Assembly (NCBI GenBank): GCA_021787845.1
Contig: JAJYLH010000005.1
Span: 1 to 64,000 of the forward strand
DNA length: 64,000 nucleotides
From: Myxococcales bacterium
GTDB lineage: Bacteria; Myxococcota; Myxococcia; Myxococcales; JAJYLH01
Reading direction: 5' to 3'
The translations under genes and the position numbers were made by a program. Shown in pieces: positions 48,121-58,043 of this stretch (positions are counted from its first letter, which is position 1; the number at the start of each line of letters is the position of its first letter). The notes under the pieces were generated by a model, which made no database searches, was not told the origin of the DNA, and worked only from the letters and a program-made list of their open reading frames with translations.

Positions 48121-49125
48121 ATGCCGCTCGTCGTCCACCCTCACCTGCACCGCCGCCGCACAGGGGTGACCGCGCACGTCGAGTCGGTGGTGCCGGCGCT
48201 CGCCCGTCTCGGCGACGCGCGGGTCCTGGAGAGCCGCCTGACCGGGAAGGTGCTTGCGAAGGCGCTCCCGCGCGTCGGCTGGCGTGAGGTCTGGAAGCGC
48301 TCCCGCCGATCGGGAGCGGTCTGGCACGCCCACCGGAACATCGAGCTTCTCGCCGGTCTCCTGCTGCGCGCCATCGGCGCCAGGCTCAAGCTCGTCTTCA
48401 CCCGACACGCCTCGCACCGGCCGAGCCTCGTCACCCGTTTTCTCCTCCGCCGCGCCGACCGCGTCGTCTCTCTGACCCGGCCCATCGCCGACGCGGTCGG
48501 TCTGCCGTCAATGGTCGTCGCTCACGGCGTCGACCTGGAGCGCTTTCACCCACCGGCCGACCGCGACGCCGCCTGGCGGAGCCTCCTCGCCGGCGGCCGC
48601 TACGGCGTGGGCGTGATCGGCCGCGTCCGTCCCGCGAAAGGTCAGGGCGATTTCGCCCGAGCGTTCGAGTCCGTGGCGCCCCGCTTCCGGGACTGGCAGG
48701 CTGTTCTCGTCGGCGCGTGCCTCGCCGGCGATCGCGCCTGGGCGAACGCCCTCGCCACACCGCGTCTGGCGCTCATCGGCGAGCAGCCTGACGCGCTGCC
48801 TTGGTACCAAGGCCTGACGGTTCTGGTGCAGCCGAGCCATGCGGAAGGGCTCTCGCTAGCCTTCCTGGAGGGGCTCGCCGCCGGCTGCTGCGTGGTCGCG
48901 ACGCGGGTGAGCGATTTCCCGTCCCTCATCGACCACGGCCGAACCGGGTTTCTCTTCGCCCCGGGCGACGTGGACGGCCTGGCGGAGATTCTCTCGCTGC
49001 TCCTCGCCGATCCCGCCCTGGCGCAGCGCATCGGCCAGGCGGCAGCGCAAGAGGCCCGCACGCGGTTCGGCGTCGAACGGGAAGCGGCAGCGCTATCGGC
49101 CATCTACCGGGAGCTCGCCGGCTGA
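48121..49125 (+). CDS. Glycosyltransferase family 4
   Basis: 334 residues. A GT-B fold: N-terminal half with HRRRTGVTAHVESVV, inter-domain segment HGVDLERFHPP, C-terminal nucleotide-sugar site VGVIGRVRPAKGQGDFARAF, and the E(x7)E motif in PSHAEGLSLAFLEGLAAG. Likely adds a hexose to lipopolysaccharide core or an exopolysaccharide. The stop overlaps the second glycosyltransferase gene (TGATG), so they act in one pathway. Confidence 0.88.
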   Translation: MPLVVHPHLHRRRTGVTAHVESVVPALARLGDARVLESRLTGKVLAKALPRVGWREVWKRSRRSGAVWHAHRNIELLAGLLLRAIGARLKLVFTRHASHRPSLVTRFLLRRADRVVSLTRPIADAVGLPSMVVAHGVDLERFHPPADRDAAWRSLLAGGRYGVGVIGRVRPAKGQGDFARAFESVAPRFRDWQAVLVGACLAGDRAWANALATPRLALIGEQPDALPWYQGLTVLVQPSHAEGLSLAFLEGLAAGCCVVATRVSDFPSLIDHGRTGFLFAPGDVDGLAEILSLLLADPALAQRIGQAAAQEARTRFGVEREAAALSAIYRELAG

Positions 49126-50132
49126 TGCGCATCCTTCACCTCCTCGCGAGCCCCTACTGGAGCGGTCCTGCCGAGCTCGTCGCCTTGCTGGCCGTGAGCC
49201 AACGCGCGCTCGGCCACGAGGTCACCGTCGCGATCGATCGACGGCGCACCGAGACCGCTGCCGAGGAGCTGGCGCTGCCGAAGCTGGAAGCGCTCGGCCT
49301 CGCCGACGGCGGGGGCCTCGAGCTGTCGGTGAAGTCGCGCCCCTGGCAGGTGCTCCAGGACTGCCAGCGGCTCGCTCGGCGCCAGCTCGACGTCGTCCAC
49401 GCCCACTTCTCGCACGACCATTTCGTCGCGCGCTGGGGGAGGCCCAAGGGGGCGCGGCTCGTGCGCTCGATTCACGCGCCGCGGTCCTTGCGCTGGTCGG
49501 CCCCGTTCGCCCACGCCTGGACGGTGCCAGCGATGTCGATGGCGCGCGCCCTGCTCGGCCAGAAGGTGATGGCGCTGCCGGCGCTGGTCGATCCGTCGTT
49601 CGCGCCGCCGGTGGACCGGGCGGCCCTCCGCCGCGAGCTCGGCCTCGCCGGCACGCCGCTCGTCGGGATGATTTCCACCTTCCAGCCGTCGCGCCGGCAC
49701 GCGCTGGGGGTAGCGTCGTTCGCCCGGCTGCGGGACCGCTTACCGCAAGCGCAACTGGTTCTCGCCGGCGATGGAGCCCTCCTTCCGGACGTTCGCGCGC
49801 AGGTCGCGTCGCTCGGCCTCGAGGGGCACGTGACGTTCGCGGGATACCAGAGCGGCGAATCGTTCGTCCGCCATCTGCAAGCGCTCGACCTCGTCTGGAT
49901 TCTCGGGCTCGGCAACGACTTTTCCGCGCGGGCGGCCGCGCAGGCGCGCGCGTGCGGGGTGCGGGTGGTCGCGGTGGACGAAGGCGCTCTCCCTTCCTAC
50001 GCGGACGCGCTGGTCGAGCTCACGGCCGACGCGATCGTCGACGCGACGCTGTCCGATGAACGCTGGCCGGCACCGCTACGGAGCAACGACGCCATCGCCC
50101 GCGACGTGATTGCGCTGTACGAAAGGGCTTGA
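49125..50132 (+). CDS. Glycosyltransferase family 4-like, altered catalytic motif
   Basis: 335 residues, coupled to the upstream GT4. N-terminus MRILHLLASPYWSGPAELVA; nucleotide-binding half GMISTFQPSRRHALGVASFA and LVLAGDGALLPDVRAQV. The region that should hold E(x7)E reads GLGNDFSARAAAQARACG, without the two glutamates, so activity may be changed or lost, or it may bind rather than transfer. Substrate unknown. Confidence 0.8.
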   Translation: MRILHLLASPYWSGPAELVALLAVSQRALGHEVTVAIDRRRTETAAEELALPKLEALGLADGGGLELSVKSRPWQVLQDCQRLARRQLDVVHAHFSHDHFVARWGRPKGARLVRSIHAPRSLRWSAPFAHAWTVPAMSMARALLGQKVMALPALVDPSFAPPVDRAALRRELGLAGTPLVGMISTFQPSRRHALGVASFARLRDRLPQAQLVLAGDGALLPDVRAQVASLGLEGHVTFAGYQSGESFVRHLQALDLVWILGLGNDFSARAAAQARACGVRVVAVDEGALPSYADALVELTADAIVDATLSDERWPAPLRSNDAIARDVIALYERA

Positions 50133-50161
50133 GCCCAACTAAAGCGGTGCCGACCTCAGCG

Positions 50162-50202
50162 TCGATCGGACCGATCAGTCGGATCAGACCGATCGGTCTG
50201 AT
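50162..50202. repeat. GATCGGACC hairpin repeat (family B), locus 12
   Basis: Contains CAGACCGATCGGTCTG, a perfect 16-nt palindrome; 30 nt after the glycosyltransferase stop and 42 nt from the lpd stop, between convergent genes. Confidence 0.85.
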
Positions 50203-50243
50203 TCCGCAAGCCGATACCAGGAGAAAGACGAGCTACGCCCGCT

Positions 50244-51638
50244 TCAGGCGCCGTGAATCGCCCGGCCGTCGGCCGCGAGCGCCGCTTCCTTGATCGCCTC
50301 GGCCATCGTCGGATGCGCGTGGCTGGAGCGCGCCAGGTCCTCGGCCGAGGAGCCGAGCTCCATCGCCACCGCCAGCTCCGCGATCAAGTCCCCCGCGTGC
50401 CAGCCGATGACGTGGGCCCCCAGCAGCCGGTCGGTCTTCTGGTCCGCCAGGAGCTTGACGAACCCGTCGGGGTGCCCCAGCGCTTTCGCTCGGCCCAACG
50501 GCGCAAAGGGGAAGCTGCCCTTTCGATAAGCGACACCGCTCTCGTGAAGCTCCTCCTCCGTCTTCCCGACGCTGGCGATCTCCGGCGCGGTGTAGACGAC
50601 GTTCGGTATCGCCTCGTAGGTCACGTGCGCCGCGAGGCCCGCCATCCGCTCCACCGCCGCGACGCCCTCCTCGCTCGCCTTGTGCGCCAGCATCGGGCCC
50701 GCGATGACATCGCCGATGGCGAAGATGCCCGGCACGTTCGTCTGGAAATGCTCGTCGACCGCCAGCCTCCCCTTGGCGTCGACCGCGAGCCCGAGCTCCT
50801 TCGCGCCCAAGCCCTCGGTGAACGCCCGCCGCCCCACCGCGACCAGGCACCGGTCCCCTTCCAGCGTCTTCGCCTCGCCGCTCTTCTCGGTAAACGTGAC
50901 GACCGCGTGGTCGCCCGCCGCGATCGCGCTCGTCACCCGCGCGCCGAGCGTGAACTTCATCCCCTGCCGCTCGAAGAGGCGCTGCGCGGCCGTCGCCACC
51001 TCGCCGTCGATGCCCGGCAGGATGCGCTCCAGGGTTTCGAGCACCGTCACCTTCGCGCCCAGCCGCCGCCAGACACTCCCCAGCTCGAGCCCGATGACGC
51101 CCGCGCCGATCATCACCAGGTGCTTCGGCACTTCGGAGAACGAGAGCGCTTCCGTACTGGTCACGACCCGGGTGCCGCCCAGCTCGACGCCGGGGAGCGA
51201 GACCGGTACCGAGCCCGACGCGATGAGGATGCGTTTCGTCGCCACCGAACGATCGCCGACCATCACCTCGCCCGGCTGGGACAGGCGCGCGAGGCCCTGA
51301 ATCACCTCGATGCCGTTCTTCTTCATCAGGAAGGCGACGCCGCCGGTGAGCTGGCGCACCACGTCGTCCTTGCGCTTGAGGATCTTGGCGAGGTCGAATT
51401 GCACCTCGCCCACGCGGATGCCGTGGCGGCCGAGGTCCTTCTGCGTCTGTTCGAGGAGGTGGGTGGTCTCCAGCAGCGCTTTCGAGGGGATGCAGCCGAC
51501 GTTCAAGCAGGTGCCGCCGAGCGTCGCGTCCTTCTCGACGATGGCGGTCTTCATCCCGAGCTGCGCGGCCCGGATGGCGGCGACGTAGCCGCCCGGCCCC
51601 GAGCCGATGACGACGAGGTCGAACGTGTCAGAAGCCAT
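50244..51638 (-). CDS. lpdA: Dihydrolipoyl dehydrogenase (E3)
   Basis: 464 residues. FAD site VIGSGPGGYVAAIRAAQLG, redox disulfide GGTCLNVGCIPSK, NAD site MIGAGVIGLELGSVWRRLG, and the catalytic His-Glu pair in HAHPTMAEA. Reoxidises the lipoyl arm of E2 and makes NADH. It is the third gene of the 2-oxoglutarate dehydrogenase operon, separated from sucB by about 114 nt that hold a family C repeat. Confidence 0.95.
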   Translation of the reverse strand: MASDTFDLVVIGSGPGGYVAAIRAAQLGMKTAIVEKDATLGGTCLNVGCIPSKALLETTHLLEQTQKDLGRHGIRVGEVQFDLAKILKRKDDVVRQLTGGVAFLMKKNGIEVIQGLARLSQPGEVMVGDRSVATKRILIASGSVPVSLPGVELGGTRVVTSTEALSFSEVPKHLVMIGAGVIGLELGSVWRRLGAKVTVLETLERILPGIDGEVATAAQRLFERQGMKFTLGARVTSAIAAGDHAVVTFTEKSGEAKTLEGDRCLVAVGRRAFTEGLGAKELGLAVDAKGRLAVDEHFQTNVPGIFAIGDVIAGPMLAHKASEEGVAAVERMAGLAAHVTYEAIPNVVYTAPEIASVGKTEEELHESGVAYRKGSFPFAPLGRAKALGHPDGFVKLLADQKTDRLLGAHVIGWHAGDLIAELAVAMELGSSAEDLARSSHAHPTMAEAIKEAALAADGRAIHGA

Positions 51639-51674
51639 GTCGCACCCTCGCGGGCTCTCCGTGCCGGGCTGGCC

Positions 51675-51755
51675 GTAGGATGGGTGAAGCGCAAGCGAAA
51701 CCCCATCGCCGCCGCGGTCCGCTCGATGGGCTCCGCTGTCGCTCCGCCCATCCTA
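51675..51755. repeat. Family C palindromic repeat, copy 4, at the sucB stop
   Basis: GTAGGATGGGTGAAGCGCAA on one side and the inverted GCTCCGCCCATCCTAC on the other. The TAG of the terminal GTAGGATGGG (minus strand) is the stop codon of sucB at 51753-51755. Confidence 0.8.
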
Positions 51756-53003
51756 CAGCTCGAACAACAGCCGCTCCGGCTTCTCGATGCACTCCTTGAC
51801 TCGCACGAGGAAGCCGACCGCCTCGCGCCCGTCGACCAGCCGGTGGTCATAGCTCAGGGCGAGGTACATCATCGGCCGCACCACCACCTGGCCGTCCACC
51901 ACCATCGCGCGCTTCTCGATCTTGTGCATCCCGAGGATGCCCGACTGGGGCGGGTTGAGAATCGGCGTCGAGAGCATCGACCCGTAGATGCCACCGTTGG
52001 AGATGGTGAAGGTGCCGCCCTGCAGCTCCTCCAGCTTGAGCCGGTTCTCCCGCGCGCGCGCGCCGTAGTCCGCGATCAACCGCTCCAGCTCCGCGAACGA
52101 CCGCCTCTCGGCGTCGCGGATGACGGGCACCACGAGACCCCTGCCGCCCCCCACGGCGACCCCGATGTCGCAATAGCGCTTGTAGACGACGTCGGTCCCG
52201 CGGATTTCCGCGTTCACGGTGGGGAACTCCCGGAGCGCGTCCACACACGCTTTCACGAAGAAGCTCATGAACCCCAGCTTGATCCCGTGTTTGCGCACGA
52301 ATGCGTCCTGGTGCTCCTGCCGCAGCTCGATGACGCGGCTCATGTCCGCTTCGTTGAACGTCGTCAGAATCGCCGCGTTCGACTGCGCTTCCAGGAGCCG
52401 CTCGCCGATGCGCCGGCGGATGGGCGTCATCGGCACCACCTCTTCCGCGCGTTCGGCCGCGGGCGCAATCGGCGCGACGGGCGACGGCACCGCCTTGCCT
52501 TCCGCCACCGGTGCGCTGGGCGCAGGCGACGCGAGCACGTCGCCCTTGAGGATGCGCCCTCCGGGTCCGGTGCCGGTCACCGCGTGCAGATCGAGCCCCC
52601 GCTCCTCCGCGATTCGCCGAACCGCCGGTGTGAGGGGCGGCTCCGGTCTCGGCCCTCGCTTCCCCTCAGGCTGAGCGGGCGAGGTCGCGGCTGGCACGGA
52701 GGCATTCACGCCCACCGGCTCCGCTCGGTGTTCCCGATTCGGCTCCTGCGTAGCGGATGCGCTCACGCCCTCCTCGACGACCGCGAGCACGTCGCCGATT
52801 CTCACCTCGGAGCCCGCCTCGAACCTCGCTTGGGCGAGCCTTCCCGCCGCCGGCGAGGGCACATCCACCGTCGCCTTGTCGGTTTCCACCGAGACGATCG
52901 GCTCGTCCTTGCCGACCGGGTCGCCGAGGTTCTTCAGCCAGGCCGCGATGACGCCGCTCGACACCGACTCGCCCACCTGAGGCATCACGACGTTGACGCT
53001 CAT
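51753..53003 (-). CDS. sucB: Dihydrolipoyllysine succinyltransferase (E2 of 2-oxoglutarate dehydrogenase)
   Basis: 416 residues. N-terminal lipoyl domain with the modified lysine in [12 protein letters not shown]; a peripheral-subunit-binding domain ([20 protein letters not shown]); a catalytic domain with [13 protein letters not shown] and the active-site [16 protein letters not shown]. Transfers succinyl to CoA within the complex core. The stop codon is provided by a family C repeat. Confidence 0.95.
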   Translation of the reverse strand: MSVNVVMPQVGESVSSGVIAAWLKNLGDPVGKDEPIVSVETDKATVDVPSPAAGRLAQARFEAGSEVRIGDVLAVVEEGVSASATQEPNREHRAEPVGVNASVPAATSPAQPEGKRGPRPEPPLTPAVRRIAEERGLDLHAVTGTGPGGRILKGDVLASPAPSAPVAEGKAVPSPVAPIAPAAERAEEVVPMTPIRRRIGERLLEAQSNAAILTTFNEADMSRVIELRQEHQDAFVRKHGIKLGFMSFFVKACVDALREFPTVNAEIRGTDVVYKRYCDIGVAVGGGRGLVVPVIRDAERRSFAELERLIADYGARARENRLKLEELQGGTFTISNGGIYGSMLSTPILNPPQSGILGMHKIEKRAMVVDGQVVVRPMMYLALSYDHRLVDGREAVGFLVRVKECIEKPERLLFEL

Positions 53004-53052
53004 GCCCGTTCCCCAGAAGCGCGGACCGTTCGGCCCCCGCTTCGAATCGGTG

Positions 53053-55857
53053 TCAGGCCGACACCACCGGATACGCCCGCCCATCTCCCACCGGGCGCGT
53101 CCGGTCCCCTTCGGCGAAAGCCTCGTCGAGGAGCCGTTCCTGCTCCAGCTCGTGCGCTTTCGGATGCCCAGTGGCAGGGCTCGCGCTCTGCTGCCGGGAG
53201 ACGCAGGAGAGCGGCAGCGGACTCACCCCTCGTCGCGCGTGCTCGTGCGCCTCGAGGAAGAACCAGGCGCCCATGTTCCACGGTTCTTCCTGCACCCAGA
53301 CCAGCTTCTCCACCCGCGGGTAGCGGCTGAGCTCCTCGGACAGCTCGGCCTGCGGATACGGATAGAGCTGTTCCAGCCGGACGATGGCGGTGTCGTCCGC
53401 CCGCCGCTCGGCGCGTCGCTGCAGGAGGGCGTAGTAGACCTTTCCCGAGCAGAGCAGCACCCGCCGCACCTTCTGCGGATCCGCCCCGCGGTCGCCGAGA
53501 ACCCGCTGGAAAGTGCCCCCGAGGTCGTCGTAGCTCGAGACCGCTCTCGGGTGGCGCAGGAGGCTCTTCGGCGTCATCACGACGAGCGGCTTGCGCCACG
53601 GCCGCACCACCTGCCGTCGGAGCGCGTGGAAGTACTGCGCCGGCGTGGTCAGGTTCACGACCTGCCAGTTGTCCTCGGCCGAGAGGTTCAGGAACCGCTC
53701 GAACCGCGCGCTCGAGTGCTCCGGTCCCTGGCCCTCGAAGCCGTGCGGCAGAAGGAGGGCGAGACCGCTCAAGCGGGCCCACTTGTCCTCGGCCGAGGAG
53801 AGGAACTGGTCGATGATCACCTGCGCGCCGTTGGCGAAGTCGCCGAACTGCGCCTCCCAGGCGACGAGCGCGCTCGGCGCGTCGAGCGAGTAGCCGTAGT
53901 CGAAGCCGAGCACGCCGAACTCGGAGAGCGGGCTGTTGAAGACCTCGAACGGCGCCTGGTTCGGCGACGCGTGCGCCAGCGGGACATAGCGGCGGCCGTC
54001 GCGGTGGTCGACGAGGACCGCGTGCCGCTGGGTGAAGGTGCCGCGCGCCGAGTCCTGGCCGGAGAGGCGAACCCGGTGGCCGGCGGCGACGAGCGACGCG
54101 AAGGCGAGCGCTTCCGCAAAAGCCCAGTCGAAGGGCTTCTGCCCGGCGGCCATCGCGACCCGCTCCTCGAGGACCCCCCGGACGAGCTTCGGCAGCGGCT
54201 CGAAGCCGTCGGGCCAGGCGGCGATGCGACGGGCGAGCGGCTCCAGTTCGTCGCGCGGCAGGCCGGTCGGCACTCGCGGCACGCGGTCATCGCGCCCGCC
54301 GTGATACGGCTTCCACGCCGCGCTGGGGACCGACTCGATCCGCGTCGTGCCGCGCCTGGTCTCGTCGAGCCGCGCCTCCAGCTTCGCCTTGCGCTCGTCG
54401 ATGAGCTTCTGCTCATCGGCAGCGGTGATGAGCCCCTTCGTGACCAGGCGGGACGCGTAGACGGCGCGCACGGTCCGATGCTGGTCGATCTTCCGGTAGA
54501 GGAGCGGCTGGGTGAACCGCGGCTCGTCTCCTTCGTTGTGGCCGTACTTGCGAAAGCACACGAGGTCGACGAGCACGTCGCGCTGGAACCGGTGCCGGAC
54601 CTCGACCGCCATCTGCGCGGCCTGCAGGACCGCTTCCGGATCCTCTCCGTTGACGTGGAAAACCGGGAGGTCGAAAGAGGCGGCGATGGCGCTCGGGTAG
54701 CGCGAGGAGCGGGTTTCCGCCGGCTCCGCGGTGAAGCCGAGCTGGTTGTCGACGATGAGGTGGATGGTCCCGCCGGTGTCGTAGCCCGCGATGCGCGAGA
54801 AGTTCAGGCACTCGCCGACCACGCCCTGCCCCGCGAAGGAGGCGTCGCCGTGGACCACGAGCGCCAGCGTCCGCCGGCGCTCCACGTCACCCCTGCCGTC
54901 CTGCCTGGCGCGCACCCGCCCTTCGAGCACCGGGTAGATGGCCTCCAAGTGGCTCGGGTTGAAGGCGAGCGACAGGTGCAGCGGGCGCCCGCCGCGGGTC
55001 TTTAGGTCGGCCGAGAAGCCGAGGTGGTACTTCACGTCGCCCGAGCCGACGAGCAGCCGCCCGTCCTCGTCGAGCTTCAGGAACTCGCGGAAGATGGCCG
55101 TCAAGGGCTTGCCCAGGACGTTCGCGAGCACGTTCAAACGCCCGCGGTGCGCCATCCCGAGCACGACGTCGTCCACCCCGCGCTCCGCCGATTCGTCCAG
55201 CACCCGGTCGATCGCCACGATCAGCGCTTCCGCTCCCTCCAAGCTGAAGCGCTTCTCGGTCAGGAACTTGGTCTGCAAGAAGCGCTCGAACACCTCCGCG
55301 TCGGTCAGCCGCGCGAGGACCCGGCGCCGCTCGTCGGCGGTGAGCGAAGGACGGCTGCGACTCGACTCCACCCGCTCGACGAGCCAGCGGCGCAGCGCTT
55401 GGTCTTCGAGGTGCGAAAGCTCGACGCCGATGGAGCCGGCATAGGTCTCCTCGAGGCGGCCGATCACCTCGCGCGGGGTGGCGAGCTCCAACCCGAAGAG
55501 GCCGCCGACCGCGGTCGAGACGTCGAGCTCGGCCTCGGCGAGCCCCACCGACCTCGGGTCGAGCTCGGGCACCACGGGAGCGCTGTCGCTCAGCGGATCG
55601 AGCCGCGCGGCCCGGTGACCCCAGGAGCGGTACGCCTCGACGAGACGGGTGAGCTTGAGCGCGCGGGCCTCCTCGGGCCCGACGCCGACCGGCGGCAGCC
55701 TCGACGGTCGTGCGGCCGCGGAAGCCGGAGCCAGCTCCAGATGCGCGAAGTAGGCTGCCCAGTCGGCCGGAACCGAGCCCGGATCGGCCCGCCAGGCGGC
55801 GTAGAGGCCATCCAGGAAAGGCGCGCTTTCGCTCGGCAGCTCGGACCCGTGGCTCAT
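53053..55857 (-). CDS. sucA: 2-oxoglutarate dehydrogenase E1
   Basis: 934 residues. Thiamine-diphosphate-dependent decarboxylase of the TCA cycle. N-terminus [20 protein letters not shown] contains the short E2-binding segment; [35 protein letters not shown] and VDNQLGFT are E1o signatures. Length is typical (about 930). It starts the sucA-sucB-lpd operon; sucA ends 49 nt before the sucB start. The start at 55857 was chosen because it begins the family-typical N-terminus; the upstream frame is unlike protein. Confidence 0.96.
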   Translation of the reverse strand: MSHGSELPSESAPFLDGLYAAWRADPGSVPADWAAYFAHLELAPASAAARPSRLPPVGVGPEEARALKLTRLVEAYRSWGHRAARLDPLSDSAPVVPELDPRSVGLAEAELDVSTAVGGLFGLELATPREVIGRLEETYAGSIGVELSHLEDQALRRWLVERVESSRSRPSLTADERRRVLARLTDAEVFERFLQTKFLTEKRFSLEGAEALIVAIDRVLDESAERGVDDVVLGMAHRGRLNVLANVLGKPLTAIFREFLKLDEDGRLLVGSGDVKYHLGFSADLKTRGGRPLHLSLAFNPSHLEAIYPVLEGRVRARQDGRGDVERRRTLALVVHGDASFAGQGVVGECLNFSRIAGYDTGGTIHLIVDNQLGFTAEPAETRSSRYPSAIAASFDLPVFHVNGEDPEAVLQAAQMAVEVRHRFQRDVLVDLVCFRKYGHNEGDEPRFTQPLLYRKIDQHRTVRAVYASRLVTKGLITAADEQKLIDERKAKLEARLDETRRGTTRIESVPSAAWKPYHGGRDDRVPRVPTGLPRDELEPLARRIAAWPDGFEPLPKLVRGVLEERVAMAAGQKPFDWAFAEALAFASLVAAGHRVRLSGQDSARGTFTQRHAVLVDHRDGRRYVPLAHASPNQAPFEVFNSPLSEFGVLGFDYGYSLDAPSALVAWEAQFGDFANGAQVIIDQFLSSAEDKWARLSGLALLLPHGFEGQGPEHSSARFERFLNLSAEDNWQVVNLTTPAQYFHALRRQVVRPWRKPLVVMTPKSLLRHPRAVSSYDDLGGTFQRVLGDRGADPQKVRRVLLCSGKVYYALLQRRAERRADDTAIVRLEQLYPYPQAELSEELSRYPRVEKLVWVQEEPWNMGAWFFLEAHEHARRGVSPLPLSCVSRQQSASPATGHPKAHELEQERLLDEAFAEGDRTRPVGDGRAYPVVSA

Positions 55858-55966
55858 CGGCGCAAACGATCTACCGCGACCGCGTGGCGGGCGATTGGGC
55901 GCTTGTCCGCCGGTGGAAAGCGGGCCCGCCGCCGACACGGCGCTCGCTCGAAGCTAACGGAGAACC

Positions 55967-56001
55967 GAAGAGGCCGCCCCGAAAGACGAGGCGGCCTCTT
56001 C
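55967..56001 (-). terminator. Terminator hairpin after tRNA-Ala
   Basis: GAAGAGGCCGCC (55967-55978) and GGCGGCCTCTTC (55990-56001) form a perfect 12-bp stem with an 11-nt loop, starting 4 nt past the tRNA 3' end. Only GGTTCTCCGTT follows, so the U-tract is weak. Confidence 0.7.
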
Positions 56002-56005
56002 ACGT

Positions 56006-56081
<76 letters not shown>

Positions 56082-56259
56082 TTCGAGAACGGGCACCGAA
56101 AGCGCGATGTAGCTCGCCGGCGCGTCCTGTGTCAAGGCGAAAAAGACGCGCCCGCCCCCGACGGCGGCCACCGGCTCTGTCGGGCACGCGACGGGCGGCG
56201 CCGCCCTCGCCGCGCTGCCCATCCGCCGCACCTTTGCTCTTGGGGAGGTCGAGGCACGC

Positions 56260-57369
56260 ATGGGCCCAGCGCGACCGGCCGGGCGCCCGCGGGGCCTGTT
56301 CGAGCCGAGCCAGCTCTCGCCGCGGACGGTCCTGGTCGCCGGGCTCACCGCCCTGGCCCTCGCCGCCGCTGTCGATATCCTCTGGCGCTCTCCCTTTGCG
56401 GTAGCGGTGACGCTCATCGCGGCGCTCCTCGCGAGCGCTCTCGACCACCTCGTGCGGTGGCTTCCGGAGCGGATTCCCCGCCCGCTCGCCATCGTCCTCG
56501 TGATGCTGGCCGCGGTCGGGCTCGTCGCCGGCGTCGCCTTCGTCCTCGTGCCACCGACCTTCGCCCAGGCGCAGGCATTCGTCGCCCGGGCGCCGGACAT
56601 CCTCCGCCGCTTTCGCGAGAGCGCGACCTTCCAGAACCTCGACCGCCGCCTCCACCTGGGCGAGGAGCTGTCGCGCCTGGGCGTGCCGGAGCTGCTGAGC
56701 GAGCTCGCCTCCCACCTCGTCACCGCCCTGCGCGACGTGCTCACCCTCGCCCTCGCCGCCGTCACCGTCTTCTTCCTGGTCCTCTTCATGTTGTTCTATG
56801 GCGAGGATGTGGTGCGCGCCTGGCTCTCCGAGACCTCTCCCGAGCGGCGTTCGCGCTACGAGCACATCGCCCGGCGCACCTACCATTCGCTCGGCGGCTA
56901 CATCGCGGGGCTCTTCGCGATGGTGGGGTTGAACGTGGGCTTCACCGCCGTCTTCCTCGCCATCATCGGGATTCCCTACAACCTGGCGCTTGGGCTCCTC
57001 AGCGGGCTCTTCTGCCTGATTCCGGCGGTGGGGGCTATCAGTGCGGGAGCGCTCCTGACCCTCGTCGCGCTGGCCGCCCAGGGGCCGTGGAAGGCGGTGG
57101 CGACCCTCGTCTACTACGTCGTCTACCAGCAGGTGGAGAACCACGTCTTTGCGCCCTTCATCTACCAGCGCACGGTGAAGCTCAACCCCCTCGTCACCCT
57201 GGTCGGCGTGCTCTTCCTCACCGAGACCTGGGGGCTCGCGGGCGCGCTCGTCGCCGTTCCGGTGGTCGCCGCCCTTCAGGTGGTGCTGACCGACGTCCTC
57301 GAGCTGAGGCGGCATCGCCTCGGTCTGCCCGAGTCGCCGAGCTCACCGGGACCGGTACGGAGATCCTGA
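56260..57369 (+). CDS. AI-2E family permease (UPF0118)
   Basis: 369 residues with eight predicted membrane helices. Marks of the family are the long amphipathic part after helix 2-3 (PTFAQAQAFVARAPDILRRF), FFLVLFMLFYGEDVVRAWL, and the C-terminal YYVVYQQVENHVFAPFIYQR followed by VKLNPLVTLVGVL. Members export small molecules or ions; the autoinducer-2 role holds for only some. A broad substrate should not be assumed. It stands alone between tRNA-Ala and mraZ. Confidence 0.88.
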   Translation: MGPARPAGRPRGLFEPSQLSPRTVLVAGLTALALAAAVDILWRSPFAVAVTLIAALLASALDHLVRWLPERIPRPLAIVLVMLAAVGLVAGVAFVLVPPTFAQAQAFVARAPDILRRFRESATFQNLDRRLHLGEELSRLGVPELLSELASHLVTALRDVLTLALAAVTVFFLVLFMLFYGEDVVRAWLSETSPERRSRYEHIARRTYHSLGGYIAGLFAMVGLNVGFTAVFLAIIGIPYNLALGLLSGLFCLIPAVGAISAGALLTLVALAAQGPWKAVATLVYYVVYQQVENHVFAPFIYQRTVKLNPLVTLVGVLFLTETWGLAGALVAVPVVAALQVVLTDVLELRRHRLGLPESPSSPGPVRRS

Positions 57370-57490
57370 ACCGCCGCCGACTAGCGGGCCGTTCGCGGTC
57401 GGCACCGGGCAGACGAAACATCTGTTCAGCCCAACCCCTGGGGGACCCCCTCGTGCCAACCCCCACCGAGCCGAAAACGTGGGCGCGCGC

Positions 57491-57519
57491 TTGACCTCCT
57501 GATCCTCTCGGTGGATGAT
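57491..57519 (+). promoter_or_regulatory. Possible promoter of the dcw cluster
   Basis: TTGACC (57491-57496), then 17 nt, then GATGAT (57514-57519). Five GGG-containing clusters follow between 57537 and 57584 and may be MraZ operator half-sites, but the spacing is not the regular 10 bp known from other species. Confidence 0.4.
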
Positions 57520-57592
57520 TTCGCCATCGAGCGGCAAGGGGTGGAAATTTCGGGAAAGGGAGAGCGGCAGGGCTATCGCTGGGCGGGCGACG

Positions 57593-58030
57593 ATGTTCCG
57601 AGGCACGTTTCAACACTCGATCGATCCGAAGGGCCGGACGAGCCTGCCGGCGAAGTTTCGCGAGCGCCTCCAGGCGCAGGGCGCGGACCTCCTGGTCCTG
57701 ACCCAGGGACCGGACCGCGCTCTCTGGGGATACGCGCCGGCGGCGTGGGACGAGCTGATGAAGCGGTTGCAAGGCAAGAGCCCCTTCGACCCGACGACCC
57801 GCGCGTTCAAGGCCGCGTTCGTCTCTCCGGCCCAGGACGTCCCGTTCGACAAGCTGGGCCGGGTGCTGGTGCCGTCGATGCTGCGCCAGCACGCGGAGCT
57901 TCTTCAAGAGGTCGTCTGGGCGGGGTCGGTCGACCACCTCGAGCTGTGGAGCCTGGAGCGGTGGACCGCCCAGGCCGAGAAGGCGAAAGCGGTTCTGGAG
58001 AGCGACCCGTTCGCCGCGGGCGCGCTCTAG
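57593..58030 (+). CDS. mraZ: Transcriptional regulator MraZ
   Basis: 145 residues, MraZ's usual length. Two SpoVT/AbrB-like units: IDPKGRTSLPAKFRERL near residue 10 and DKLGRVLVPSMLRQHAEL near residue 90. MraZ binds upstream of its own gene and represses the dcw cluster. The start MFRGTFQHSIDPKGR is the family N-terminus. The next gene starts 13 nt after the stop. Confidence 0.95.
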   Translation: MFRGTFQHSIDPKGRTSLPAKFRERLQAQGADLLVLTQGPDRALWGYAPAAWDELMKRLQGKSPFDPTTRAFKAAFVSPAQDVPFDKLGRVLVPSMLRQHAELLQEVVWAGSVDHLELWSLERWTAQAEKAKAVLESDPFAAGAL

Positions 58031-58043
58031 CGAGGACTCGACG

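Noticed and set aside
57537-57584. Canonical MraZ operator
   Set aside because: GGG-containing clusters are present before mraZ, but they do not show the regular 10-bp spacing known for MraZ boxes, so I only mention them under the promoter.
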